The notes under the pieces are model-generated. The model was not told the DNA's origin. It saw nothing but the letters and a program-made list of their open reading frames with translations, and did not search any database. Shown one piece after another: positions 45,391 to 54,382 of a DNA stretch of 64,000 nt. Source of the stretch: Actinocatenispora rupis (GTDB lineage Bacteria > Actinomycetota > Actinomycetes > Mycobacteriales > Micromonosporaceae); assembly GCF_016861975.1 (NCBI RefSeq), contig NZ_BOMB01000008.1:174152-238151 (forward strand). Direction: 5' to 3'. Position numbers and translations under genes: made by a program. Position 1 is the first letter of the stretch; each line of letters starts with the position of its first letter.

Positions 45391-46365
45391 ATGCGCAACG
45401 CACCGGCCATCGAGGTGACCGACCTGGTGAAGTTCTACGGCCGGCACCGGGCGGTGAACGGCCTGACCTTCGCCGTACAGCAGAACGAGATCTTCGCGCT
45501 GCTCGGGCGGAACGGTGCCGGCAAGTCGACGACGATGAAGATGCTCAGCACGCTGATGGTGCCGAGCGCGGGCAGGGCCAAGGTCGCAGGGTTCGACACG
45601 GTCCGCGAGCCCCGCGAGGTGCGTCACCACATCGGCTTCGTCTTCCAGGAGTCGACACTCGACGCCGGCCTCACCGTCGTCGAGAACCTCCGCTTCCACG
45701 CCACGCTGTACGGCACGCCGCGGCACCAGGTCGCCGAGCGCATCGAGTACGCGATGAAGCTGCTTGGGTTGGAAGGGCACGAGAAGGCGCTGGTCGCGCG
45801 GCTGTCCGGTGGTCTGGCCCGGCGGCTGGAGATCTGCCGGGCGCTGCTGCACAAGCCCAAGATCCTCTTCCTGGACGAGCCGAGCCTCGGCCTCGACCCG
45901 CCGACGCGTACCCGGCTGTGGCAGGAGATCAAGCACCTGCGTGACCGGGACGGCCTGACCGTCCTGATGACCACGCACTACATGGACGAGGTCGAGAACG
46001 TCGACCGGCTCGCCATCGTCAACGCCGGCGAACTCGTCGCGATCGACACCCCCAGCAAGCTCAAGGCCGCCGTGGGGCTGGACCGGATCCGGCTCAGTAC
46101 CACCAACAACGCGATCGCGCTGCGGCAGCTCGTCGCGCACGACATCCCGGCCTGGGCCGAGGGCGAGGTCATCGTCTGCTGCGTACCGGATGCGGAGCGC
46201 GGCGTGGGTCGGCTGCTCAGCCTGATCGACGTGCCCGCCACGATGATCACCGTGCAGCGGCCCAGCCTCGACGACGTGTTCGTGCACTTCACCGAGATGG
46301 CGCTGGCGCGCGAGGCGGCCGAGTCGGGTACCGGTGGTGCGCACCGACGGCGGGCCAAGGCGTGA
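45391..46365 (+). CDS. ABC-2 type exporter ATP-binding protein (DrrA-like)
   Basis: 324 residues from ATG 45391. Walker A GRNGAGKST, ABC signature LSGGLARRLEICRAL (Gln of LSGGQ replaced by Leu), Walker B ILFLDEPSLGLDP and H-loop TTHYMDE. The C-terminal extension resembles DrrA. Powers an ABC-2 permease encoded by the next gene, with which it overlaps by 4 nt (GTGA). Substrate unknown; candidates are drugs, glycolipids or a peptide. Confidence 0.9.
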   Translation: MRNAPAIEVTDLVKFYGRHRAVNGLTFAVQQNEIFALLGRNGAGKSTTMKMLSTLMVPSAGRAKVAGFDTVREPREVRHHIGFVFQESTLDAGLTVVENLRFHATLYGTPRHQVAERIEYAMKLLGLEGHEKALVARLSGGLARRLEICRALLHKPKILFLDEPSLGLDPPTRTRLWQEIKHLRDRDGLTVLMTTHYMDEVENVDRLAIVNAGELVAIDTPSKLKAAVGLDRIRLSTTNNAIALRQLVAHDIPAWAEGEVIVCCVPDAERGVGRLLSLIDVPATMITVQRPSLDDVFVHFTEMALAREAAESGTGGAHRRRAKA

Positions 46366-47951
46366 CGGACGCACCCTCGTCGGGCGTCTACTCCTCCCGT
46401 ACTCGTGAGGACGGGAACGGCTCGTCGCCGGGCGCCAGCATCCGGCGCCCGTTGTTCGGGCGCTCCCCGGCGGCCATCGAGCCGGCGCCGGCACCGACGC
46501 AACCCGACGACGCCGAGATGAGTACGGCGCGGCTACGGCCGAGCGCCGCCGACCGCGCCGCCCTGGCCGAGGCCCGCCGGGGCGCCAGGCCCGCCGAAGC
46601 GCCCGAGCCCCGCCGGGAGCCCTCGCCGCGCCCGCGGGCCCGCGCGATCGAGGCCCCGCGCCCGGCGCCGCGTTCGCACTCCGCGGACCCCGCCCCGCGT
46701 TCGCACGCCGTCGAGCCGGCGCCGCGGTCGCACGCCGCGGAACCCGAGGCACCCGAGCGTCCGCGGACCCGGGCGGAGGAGCGTGCCGCGCGCGAAGCGG
46801 CGCGTGGTGTGGACGAGCGTCCGCGTACGCGGGCGGAGGAACGCGCCGCCCGCGAGGCCGCCGAACGGGACGCCGCCGAACGCGAGATGCAGCATCCAGC
46901 CGGCGACCGGGGCGACCGGGCGACGCGCGCGATCGAACGCGCCGAGGCCCGCGGCCGGGCACGCCCGGGGGTCGCGCCGACGTCCGGGCCGCCCACGCAG
47001 CCGACGTCTGCGCCGCCGGCGCCGCGTACACCGGAGCCCCGTGCACCACAACCCCGCGCGCCGGAGCCCCGCGTACCGCAGCCGCGGGTGGAGGCCGAGC
47101 CGGACGACGACCGGGACGTGGTGCAGGGCAGTCACCGCCGCGACCCGCGCGTCGTCCTCGAACTGCGCGTCATCGGCATGGTGGTGCGCCGCGAGTTCAA
47201 GAAGTACTTCCGGTCGAAGGCGAAGATCCTCTCCAGCTTCGTCCAGCCGTTCTTCTTCCTGCTCATCTTCGGGTACGGGATGCGCACGCTGGTGCGGACG
47301 ACCGGCGGGGCGAGCTTCGAGCAGTTCGTCTTCCCGGGCGTCATCGCGATGACCGTGCTCGGCCGCGCGCTGCTGTCCGCGGTGACGATCGTGCAGGACC
47401 GGGAACACGGTTTCCTGCGCGAGATGCTGGTGTCGCCGGCGAGCCGCGTCTCGATCGTGATCGGCTCGATCCTCGGTGGCGCCGGCATTTCCACGATCCA
47501 GGCCGTACTGCTGTTCTTCGGCGCGCCGATCATGGGCCTGTTCCCCGGCCCGGCGACGATCGTCAAAGTACTGGCGACCACCGCGCTGATGGCGGTCGAG
47601 GTCACCGCGCTCGGCGTCGCCCTCGCGACGTTCATCCAGAAACCGAACAGCTTCACCGCGGTGACGCAGGCGTTGACGTACCCGATGTTGGTGTTGTCGG
47701 GGGCGCTGGTGCCGCTGGCCGGGCTGCCGTCCTGGGTCGCCGGGATCGCGCGGTTCAACCTGTTCAGCTATCCGGTGGACGCGACGCGCCGGCTGCTCAT
47801 CGGCTCGGATGTCAAGGCGGACAAGGGATCGCTGGTCGGGCTGGTGCTGTTCGGGCACCCGATGTCGGTCGGCGACGAGATCGCGCTGACCGCCGGCTGC
47901 ACGCTCGTGTTCGTCCTGATCGCGGCGTGGCGGTTCGCCCGGGTGGCCTGA
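46362..47951 (+). CDS. ABC-2 permease with long disordered N-terminus
   Basis: 529 residues. The ABC-2 permease (about 265-529; six hydrophobic segments, e.g. ILSSFVQPFFFLLIFGYGM; VTALGVALATFIQ; GALVPLAGLPSW) follows a roughly 260-residue Pro/Arg/Ala/Glu-rich region with repeats (RPRTRAEERAAREAA twice, APRSHA repeated three times). Such an extension is not part of the usual family length (about 270). It is in frame and highly charged, so likely cytoplasmic and intrinsically disordered. Confidence 0.85.
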   Translation: MTDAPSSGVYSSRTREDGNGSSPGASIRRPLFGRSPAAIEPAPAPTQPDDAEMSTARLRPSAADRAALAEARRGARPAEAPEPRREPSPRPRARAIEAPRPAPRSHSADPAPRSHAVEPAPRSHAAEPEAPERPRTRAEERAAREAARGVDERPRTRAEERAAREAAERDAAEREMQHPAGDRGDRATRAIERAEARGRARPGVAPTSGPPTQPTSAPPAPRTPEPRAPQPRAPEPRVPQPRVEAEPDDDRDVVQGSHRRDPRVVLELRVIGMVVRREFKKYFRSKAKILSSFVQPFFFLLIFGYGMRTLVRTTGGASFEQFVFPGVIAMTVLGRALLSAVTIVQDREHGFLREMLVSPASRVSIVIGSILGGAGISTIQAVLLFFGAPIMGLFPGPATIVKVLATTALMAVEVTALGVALATFIQKPNSFTAVTQALTYPMLVLSGALVPLAGLPSWVAGIARFNLFSYPVDATRRLLIGSDVKADKGSLVGLVLFGHPMSVGDEIALTAGCTLVFVLIAAWRFARVA

Positions 47952-47962
47952 CCGGCGCACCG

Positions 47963-48466
47963 TCACACCATCCGGAAGTACGCGCAGCGCCAGCCGCACG
48001 GCAGCCGGACGAGCTGGATCGTCAGTGCCCACACCCGGCCAGCCTCGTCGAGCGTCACGACCACCTCGGCCTTGTCCGGCACGGATCCCGTCACGTACAG
48101 CCGGCGCAGGGTGACGTGGCGGTCCGGCTGCGGGTGCACCACGCGCAGCTGCTCGACGCCCTCGCCGACCGCGGTCGCGGCGAGCTGGCCGGCACGCCGC
48201 CGCCCGCGCAGCACCTCCAGGTACGCGTTGACCAGCAGCCACGCCGCCTGGCGCGCACCCGGCGGCTCGGCCGGACCCGCGGCGCCGGCCCGGCCGCGGC
48301 GGGACCGGCCGGCCCACTCGATCGGCAGCTGCTCCGGCACGGCCCGCAACCGCGGACGCTCCCAGTACGGCTCCGGATCGTACGGCGGGTCGGGGTCGGG
48401 GGCCGGCACCACACGCAGCCGTGGATGCAGCGGAACCGGTGGCGCGACGGGGATCGGGACGGTCAT
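47963..48466 (-). CDS. Rv3235-family protein
   Basis: 167 residues from ATG 48466 (GGAG upstream). A Pro-rich N-terminus precedes a conserved domain (PEPPGARQAAWLLVNAYLEVL; HPQPDRHVTLRRLYVTG; LVRLPCGWRCAYFRMV). Rv3235-like proteins are found near secA across actinobacteria; function unknown. Convergent with the ABC permease. Confidence 0.75.
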   Translation of the reverse strand: MTVPIPVAPPVPLHPRLRVVPAPDPDPPYDPEPYWERPRLRAVPEQLPIEWAGRSRRGRAGAAGPAEPPGARQAAWLLVNAYLEVLRGRRRAGQLAATAVGEGVEQLRVVHPQPDRHVTLRRLYVTGSVPDKAEVVVTLDEAGRVWALTIQLVRLPCGWRCAYFRMV

Positions 48467-48878
48467 CGGGTCTCCAAGAGAACTGGACGTTTCCCTGCGT
48501 TTACGGTCGACAGCGCGCGTTTGTCTGCAGATACCTATACACGGCCGGCACAACCGGACAGCTCGCCCGAGAGCGCCCGCGGCACCGCTGACCTGCGCCT
48601 TCACCCCAATCCCCAGGTACTCCACTGACCGCTTTCCGACACCCGGCCCGCCCACGGACCGTCCTCGGTGGACCCCGGTCGGTCCCGGGCGACGTCACCG
48701 GGACGCGGCAGCCCACGCCGGTCCGCGTACCAGCCGGCGGTCCGACCCCGCGCGGAGTCGGCGCGGCGAACGGATCGAGGGCGAAGGGTCGGGCGCTCTT
48801 GCGGCATGGCACTGGGCCGTGCATCGGGGAACGCAATGCGATGTGGATCTTGGCCAGTGACGGCGCGCGTGGGATACG
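48467..48878. other. 412-bp intergenic region
   Basis: No gene supported. It holds promoter-like TATAGG (minus strand, near 48534-48539), probably for the Rv3235-like gene, and G+C-rich DNA without clear hairpins. Confidence 0.5.
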
Positions 48879-49106
48879 TCAGTCGGTGGTGTCGCGGAGG
48901 AGCGGGTTCTCGGCGACCCAGGCGGCGGTCTCCGCGTACTTGCGCTCGATGTACTCCTCAAGCTTGGCGCGCTCGACGCGCCACTGGCCCCGGCCGCCGA
49001 TCTTGATGGCCGGCAGGTCGCCGCTGCGGACCAGGTGGTACACCTGTGACTCGGTGACGTTGAGCTCGTCGGCGACGTCGGCCAGCGGCAGGAACCGGGA
49101 CGGCAT
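48879..49106 (-). CDS. small excisionase-type HTH DNA-binding protein
   Basis: 75 residues, essentially one MerR/Xis-like winged helix (LADVADELNVTESQVYHLVRSG; GGRGQWRVERAKLEEYIERK). Small proteins of this type, like BldC, bind DNA as architectural or regulatory factors. It diverges from the DUF6912-like gene. Not linked to an integrase, so prophage excision is unlikely. Confidence 0.82.
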   Translation of the reverse strand: MPSRFLPLADVADELNVTESQVYHLVRSGDLPAIKIGGRGQWRVERAKLEEYIERKYAETAAWVAENPLLRDTTD

Positions 49107-49230
49107 GGCGGCGACTCCCGTCGTACGAGGCGGGTGGTGGCGGGATGCGGAGCTGGTGCCGCCGGGGCTTGTACCGTAACCGCATCGACCGCCCGGTTGC
49201 GAGCGGGTGCTAACGCGCGTGGAGGGTTTC

Positions 49231-49743
49231 GTGGCGACTGGGCATGTCCGGGTCTACCTACCGGCGACGCTGCCGGTGCTGGCCGACCTGCGGCGGAACA
49301 ACGAGTTCGGGCCGGCGCCGCTCACCGGGCACGCGGTGACGCCGTCGCTCCGCGAGTGGTACGCGGAGGGCGACGAGGAGGAGCTGGAGTACGTCGCGTT
49401 CACGCGCGCGGCGCAGGCCGCCCTGCTGCTGTTGCGCGCGGATCCGGACGCCCCGCGCCGCCGCGTCGTCGTGTCCGTCGACCTGCCCGGCGACGCGCTC
49501 GGCCCGGCGTCCGGCGAGCTCGGCGACAGCGAGGTGACCCTCGCCGCTCCGGTACCGCTGGCGGCGGTCGCGGCGCTGCACGTGGACGGTGCCGATGCGG
49601 AGTCGGCGGTGTCGGCCGCGGTCGACGTGGCCGTGGAGGCGGCAGCGGGCGACCCGGACGCGCAGTTCACCGTGGACGGCGCCGAGGACCACGAGCTGGA
49701 GTGGTACGACGTGTCCGAGTTGGGACAGCTCGCCGGCGCCTGA
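49231..49743 (+). CDS. DUF6912-like hypothetical protein
   Basis: 170 residues from GTG 49231 (GGAGG upstream). The N-terminus [15 protein letters not shown] and [31 protein letters not shown] are typical of an actinobacterial family of unknown function (DUF6912 by recollection). Very acidic, soluble. C-terminal Ala/Val-rich helices. Neighbour of the HTH gene in many actinomycetes. Confidence 0.7.
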   Translation: MATGHVRVYLPATLPVLADLRRNNEFGPAPLTGHAVTPSLREWYAEGDEEELEYVAFTRAAQAALLLLRADPDAPRRRVVVSVDLPGDALGPASGELGDSEVTLAAPVPLAAVAALHVDGADAESAVSAAVDVAVEAAAGDPDAQFTVDGAEDHELEWYDVSELGQLAGA

Positions 49744-49754
49744 CCGGCCGGTCG

Positions 49755-51290
49755 TCAGGAGGCGGAACCGGCGTCGGACGGCTCCGTCGCCGTCGGCCCG
49801 GCGGTGGGCTTCGCGTCCGCCCCGCGGTCTTCGGCCGCGGGCTTCGCTCCGGCCGACTTCCCACCCGCCGTCGACTCTGCGGGCTTCGCGTTCGCGGACC
49901 GCGCGGTCGAGGGCTTCGCCGCCGCTGACTTCGCGGTCGGGGACTTCGCGCCCTGCTTCGCGCTCGCGGCGGTCTTCGTGCCGCGCTTCGCCGCCCCGGA
50001 GGTGCCGTTCTTGCCACCGGACGGCTTGGCCGCATCGGACGGCTTGGCGCCACCGGACGTGCCGTTCTTGGCGGCGGACGTCTTGGCCCCGCGGGACGTG
50101 CCGTTCTTGGCGGCGGACGCCTTGGCCCCGCCGCCCTCGGTGCCGGACGACGTAGCCCCGCGGGACTGCGCGGCGCCGGACTCGCTCGGCTTGTCGTCCG
50201 TCGCGCCGCCGTCGGTCTTCACCTCGGCGTCGGCCTCGCGCTGGCGGGCGGCGCGGTCGATCTCGGCCGCGCGCCGCTCCTCGCGTACGGCCCAGTCGGG
50301 CTTCGCGGCGGGCGTCCTCGTACGGGGGCGGCGCGGGCCACGGGTCCGCCCGTACAGCAGGACGGCGACCAGGGCGCCGGCGAACAGCAACGCGAGCGAG
50401 CCGTTGAGCTGGTACCGGCCGGCGAGCTGGAAGGCGAGCGTGTCGCCGAGGTCGAGGCCGCCCGCGCTGGAGATCAGGCTGCTGCCGAACGCCCAGGTGA
50501 GCAGCTGCGCGACCAGTGCGAGGACGCCGGGGGTGGCGCCGGCCGCGACGTTCGCAGCGGTGCCGAGCCGGTTGCCGGTACGTCGCACGTACAGGTGGAC
50601 GGCGACGCCGGCGATGATGCCGGCGACGATGAAGCTGACGAGGGCGAGGTTGCTCTGCGCCTGCGCGTACTTCGCGATGGTGCCCTCGCCGCCGAACAGC
50701 CGGGTCAGCGGCGTCAGGAACAGGCTGCGCAGGGCCAGAACGGCGATCACGACGACGGTGCCGATGTAGCCGGCGACGGTCATCAGGCCGGGCCGGATGG
50801 CGGTGGCGGCGCCGCCGAGCAGGGCCGCGGTGGCGACGCCGGCGCCGACCACGAGCCGGTCGGCGGTGCTCAGGTCGGCCTCCAGCAGGTAGCCGGCGCC
50901 ACCGGCGACGATGCCGGCGACCAGGCCGCCGAGCGTGCCGAACAGCGCGCGCCGGGCGCCGTGGTCGAGCAGCCGGGTGCCGTCCCGGCCGGCGAAGAGG
51001 CGGATCGCGGACGCCCCGGCGGCACCGCCGAGCAGCAGGGCGGCGAGCAGTACCGAGGACAGGAACGTGGCGACCTGGATGGCGGCGACCGCGGGATCGC
51101 CGGCGGCGCTGACGAGGATGTGCTCGCCGCGCAGCACCATCGCGAACAGCAGGACCGCGAGCACCAGCAGTACGGTGACGCCGCGGGAACCGGGCTCGGC
51201 GAGCGTGGCCGCCCGGTACGCCCCGGATCGCGGCGTCTGAGCCGCGCGGGTCCGGTCGGTCCGCGCACCGGTCCGCGTCCGCTCTGCCAT
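49755..51290 (-). CDS. membrane protein with histone-H1-like Lys/Ala tail
   Basis: 511 residues, ATG 51290. Eight or nine hydrophobic segments (about 38-325; e.g. VTVLLVLAVLLFAMVLR; VVIAVLALRSLFLTPLT) are followed by a 190-residue tail rich in Ala, Lys, Ser, Thr and Pro with repeats AAKNGTS (four copies) and AAK/AKP units. The tail resembles eukaryotic histone H1 or bacterial HupS C-termini and could bind DNA or be extracellular. Function unknown. Confidence 0.7.
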   Translation of the reverse strand: MAERTRTGARTDRTRAAQTPRSGAYRAATLAEPGSRGVTVLLVLAVLLFAMVLRGEHILVSAAGDPAVAAIQVATFLSSVLLAALLLGGAAGASAIRLFAGRDGTRLLDHGARRALFGTLGGLVAGIVAGGAGYLLEADLSTADRLVVGAGVATAALLGGAATAIRPGLMTVAGYIGTVVVIAVLALRSLFLTPLTRLFGGEGTIAKYAQAQSNLALVSFIVAGIIAGVAVHLYVRRTGNRLGTAANVAAGATPGVLALVAQLLTWAFGSSLISSAGGLDLGDTLAFQLAGRYQLNGSLALLFAGALVAVLLYGRTRGPRRPRTRTPAAKPDWAVREERRAAEIDRAARQREADAEVKTDGGATDDKPSESGAAQSRGATSSGTEGGGAKASAAKNGTSRGAKTSAAKNGTSGGAKPSDAAKPSGGKNGTSGAAKRGTKTAASAKQGAKSPTAKSAAAKPSTARSANAKPAESTAGGKSAGAKPAAEDRGADAKPTAGPTATEPSDAGSAS

Positions 51291-51391
51291 GGGTCAGGGT
51301 CCTTCCGCTGCGTGGCGCCCGACGGGAGCCAGCCTACGCGGGTACCTCGGGTGACCGGTCGCACAGGCCGCCGCCTCGGTCCCGGGACGCG

Positions 51392-51407
51392 CGCACGCGC
51401 GCGTGCG
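51392..51407. repeat. 16-bp CG alternating palindrome upstream of pruA
   Basis: CGCACGCGCGCGTGCG is a perfect palindrome and alternating purine/pyrimidine, followed by TATCTA (51410-51415). Operator or Z-DNA-prone element near the likely pruA promoter. Confidence 0.4.
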
Positions 51408-51501
51408 AGTATCTATGTATCGCGTGTCGCGAACGGGGTGGATCCCCAGGTCAGGCCGATGGCACGTGCTCGCCGACGTCGCCGAGTTGAAGGTGTGTGA
51501 G

Positions 51502-53133
51502 ATGGACTCGATCTTTGCGGTACCGCAGCCGACCAACGAGCCCGTGCACGGGTACGTGCCGGGCAGCGCCGAGCGGGACAGTCTCGCGCGCACGCTGTCC
51601 GAGCTGGCGTCCGACAAGGTCGAGTTGACCATGACGGTCGGCGGCGAGCAGCGGATGGCCGGCGGCGAGCGGTTCTCCGTGGTGATGCCGCACCGGCACG
51701 CGCACGTACTCGGGGAGAGCGCGCAGGCGACGAACGAGGACGTGGCGGCGGCGGTGGCCGCGGCGAAGGCGGCGGCGCCGGCCTGGCAGGCCCTGCCGTA
51801 CGACGAGCGTGCGGCGATCTTCCTGCGCGCCGCGGACCTGCTCGCCGGCCCGTGGCGGGACAGGATCAACGCGGCGACGATGCTCGGCCAGTCGAAGTCG
51901 GTGCAGCAGGCGGAGATCGACGCGGCCTGCGAGCTGATCGACTTCCTGCGGTTCAACGCGCACTTCGGCGCGGAGCTGCTGGCGAAGCAGCCGCGCAGCG
52001 TACCGGGCGAGTGGAACCGGTTCGACCACCGGCCGCTGGACGGCTTCGTCACGGCGATCACGCCGTTCAACTTCACCGCGATCGCGGGCAACCTGCCGAG
52101 TGCGCCGGCCCTGATGGGTAACACGGTGGTGTGGAAGCCGACCCCGACGCAGCAGCTCGCCGCGCACCTCACGATGCGGGTGTTCGAGCAGGCGGGGCTG
52201 CCGGCGGGCGTGATCAACCTGGTCACCGGCGACGGCCGGGCGGTGAGCGAGGTGGCGCTGACCGACCCGGAGCTGGGCGGCATCCACTTCACCGGCTCGA
52301 CCCGTACGTTCCAGCACCTGTGGCGGACGGTCGGCGAGAACATCGACCGCTACCGGGCGTACCCGCGGCTGGTGGGGGAGACCGGCGGCAAGGACTTCGT
52401 GATCGTGCACCCGAGCTGGACGGACGTCGAGGCGGTCAACGTCGCGCTGATCCGCGGCGCCTTCGAGTACCAGGGGCAGAAGTGCTCGGCGGCGTCCCGG
52501 GCGTACGTCCCGCGGTCGATGTGGCGGGGCGGGCTGCGCGACCGGGTGGCGGCGACCGCCGCGGAGCTGACGTACGGCGACGTGAGCGACTTCGCGAACT
52601 TCGGCGGCGCGCTCATCGACCGCCGGGCGTACGACAAGCTCGCGGCGGCGATCGACCGGGCGAAGGCGTCGTCGTCCTGCACGGTCGTCGCCGGCGGCAC
52701 GTACGACGACAGCGAGGGCTTCTTCGTCGCGCCGACGGTCGTCGAGTGCTCGGACCCGACCGACGAGGTCTTCACCACCGAGTACTTCGGCCCGTTCCTC
52801 GCGGTGTACGTGTACGACGACGGTGACTTCGAGCAGGTCGTACGGCAGGCCGAGAGCGCCTCGCCGTACGCGCTGACCGGTGCGGTGTTCGCCATCGACC
52901 GGCAGGTCGTCACGTGGGCGAGCGACGTGCTGCGCTTCGCCGCGGGCAACTTCTACGTGAACGACAAGCCGACCGGCTCGATCGTGTCGCGGCAGCCGTT
53001 CGGTGGTTCGCGCGCCTCGGGTACGAACGACAAGGCCGGTTCGTGGCAGAACCTGTCGCGGTGGATCTCGCCGCGGGCGATCAAGGAGACGTTCGTGCCG
53101 CTGACCGAGTGGCGCTACCCGAACATGGGCTGA
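51502..53133 (+). CDS. pruA: L-glutamate gamma-semialdehyde dehydrogenase
   Basis: 543 residues from ATG 51502 (GAAGG upstream). Oxidises glutamate-gamma-semialdehyde to glutamate with NAD, second step of proline degradation. Visible: cofactor/substrate region PFNFTAIAGN, GSTRTFQ, VGETGGKD and catalytic Cys328 in YQGQKCSAASR. No proline dehydrogenase (PutB) gene is adjacent. Confidence 0.95.
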   Translation: MDSIFAVPQPTNEPVHGYVPGSAERDSLARTLSELASDKVELTMTVGGEQRMAGGERFSVVMPHRHAHVLGESAQATNEDVAAAVAAAKAAAPAWQALPYDERAAIFLRAADLLAGPWRDRINAATMLGQSKSVQQAEIDAACELIDFLRFNAHFGAELLAKQPRSVPGEWNRFDHRPLDGFVTAITPFNFTAIAGNLPSAPALMGNTVVWKPTPTQQLAAHLTMRVFEQAGLPAGVINLVTGDGRAVSEVALTDPELGGIHFTGSTRTFQHLWRTVGENIDRYRAYPRLVGETGGKDFVIVHPSWTDVEAVNVALIRGAFEYQGQKCSAASRAYVPRSMWRGGLRDRVAATAAELTYGDVSDFANFGGALIDRRAYDKLAAAIDRAKASSSCTVVAGGTYDDSEGFFVAPTVVECSDPTDEVFTTEYFGPFLAVYVYDDGDFEQVVRQAESASPYALTGAVFAIDRQVVTWASDVLRFAAGNFYVNDKPTGSIVSRQPFGGSRASGTNDKAGSWQNLSRWISPRAIKETFVPLTEWRYPNMG

Positions 53134-53169
53134 GCCCCACCGCGGGCGTACCAAGGGGTGCGCCCGCGG

Positions 53170-53739
53170 TCAGTCGCCGGCCGGCGGCCGGATCACGCCG
53201 GCCAGGAAGCGCAGGTACGCGGGCCGGTCGGCGTCCGGCAGCAGCGCGCCGGCGGTGGCGCGCTGCGCCTGGATGAGCCCGATGTGCGCGGTGTAGCCGA
53301 GGACCGCCCGGTGCCGCGCGTCGCGCGCGGTGCACCCCATCTGCTGGTACGCGGCGGCGATGAACTCGACCCGCCGTGCCGTGACCGCGGCGAGTACCGG
53401 CGCGACGGCGGGATGGTCGGCGTGCGCGAGCAGTGCCAGCTCGGCCCGGTTGGCGACGGGCCGGCCGATGGTCGCGTCGAGCAGGGCGGCGAGCCGTTCG
53501 GCCGGGTCGGTGATCGGGTCGAGCTCGCGGATGACGGCGTCGGTGTGCCGGTCGGCCCAGCGGGCGAGGGCCGCCTCGACGAGCGCGTCCCGGTTGGCGA
53601 AGTGCCAGTAGAAGCTGCCCTTGGTCGCGCCGAGCCGGGCCGCGATCGGCTCGACGGCGACGGCCGCGAGCCCGCCGTCGGCGAGCGCGTCGAGCGCGGC
53701 GTCGGCCCAGTCGTCCCTTCCCAACCTCGTCCGTCCCAT
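53170..53739 (-). CDS. TetR-family regulator
   Basis: 189 residues from ATG 53739. The N-terminal HTH (GGLAAVAVEPIAARLGATKGSFYWHFANRDALVEAAL) is canonical; the C-terminal ligand domain is about 120 residues. It diverges from an SRPBCC gene across a nearly perfect 41-bp palindrome; it very probably represses both. Ligand unknown. Confidence 0.9.
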   Translation of the reverse strand: MGRTRLGRDDWADAALDALADGGLAAVAVEPIAARLGATKGSFYWHFANRDALVEAALARWADRHTDAVIRELDPITDPAERLAALLDATIGRPVANRAELALLAHADHPAVAPVLAAVTARRVEFIAAAYQQMGCTARDARHRAVLGYTAHIGLIQAQRATAGALLPDADRPAYLRFLAGVIRPPAGD

Positions 53740-53742
53740 GCT

Positions 53743-53783
53743 CCGTACGCTAGCGTATGGTCGAACCATACGGCAGCGTACGG
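53743..53783. promoter_or_regulatory. 41-bp palindromic TetR operator
   Basis: Outer arms CCGTACGCT (53743-53751) and AGCGTACGG (53775-53783), inner arms CGTATGG (53754-53760) and CCATACG (53766-53772), centre TCGAA. Only the two-base joints differ. It fills the divergent region between the TetR gene and the SRPBCC gene. Confidence 0.8.
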
Positions 53784-53793
53784 AGGTGGGGTC

Positions 53794-54333
53794 GTGCTGG
53801 AGCGGGTGCGCAACTGGGGCGGGACCGCGGCGGAGGTCGACCGGCGGTACCCGTGCGAGGACTACCTGGACGGGCCGGTCGAACGGCTCACCCGCGCCGT
53901 GACCGTGCGGGCACCGGCGGCCCTGACGTACCGCTGGCTGTGTCAGACGTCGGTCGCGCCGTACGCGTACGACTGGCTGGACAACTGGGGTCGGCGCAGC
54001 CCGCGCGAGCTCACTCCCGGCGCCGACGAGCTGCGGATCGGCCAGCGCGTGATGGTGTTCGAACTGCGCGAGATCGAGCCGGGTCGGGGCTTCTCCGGCC
54101 GGTCGTTCGCGGCGGCGGAGCGGCTGTTCGGGCCGAACGCCGGGACGTACGCGGTGGAGCCGCTCGACGCGACGAGTTGCCGGCTGCTCTGCCGGCTGGT
54201 GTTCGGGCCGCGCCGGCCGTTCGGGCGGCGCTGGGCGACGCTGCTGGCGTACGGGGACCTGATCATGATGCGCAAGCAACTCCTGACGCTGAAGGCGCTC
54301 GCCGAGCGGGACGCCCGCCAGGCCCAGGCGTGA
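53794..54333 (+). CDS. SRPBCC-superfamily protein
   Basis: 179 residues from GTG 53794 (GGAGG 7 nt upstream). Residues LTRAVTVRAPAALTYRWLCQ to RRWATLLAYGDLIMMRKQLLTLKAL show the beta-strand and long C-terminal helix layout of SRPBCC/polyketide-cyclase-type lipid-binding proteins. Possibly binds a hydrophobic ligand. Controlled by TetR. Not more specific. Confidence 0.7.
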   Translation: MLERVRNWGGTAAEVDRRYPCEDYLDGPVERLTRAVTVRAPAALTYRWLCQTSVAPYAYDWLDNWGRRSPRELTPGADELRIGQRVMVFELREIEPGRGFSGRSFAAAERLFGPNAGTYAVEPLDATSCRLLCRLVFGPRRPFGRRWATLLAYGDLIMMRKQLLTLKALAERDARQAQA

Positions 54334-54382
54334 CGTATCTCGCCCGCGTGACGGTCGTCAGGAAGCGGTAACGTCGGCGTAC

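Noticed and set aside
48879..49106. Excisionase of a mobile element
   Set aside because: No integrase, attachment site or phage gene nearby; the fold is shared by small actinobacterial regulators such as BldC.
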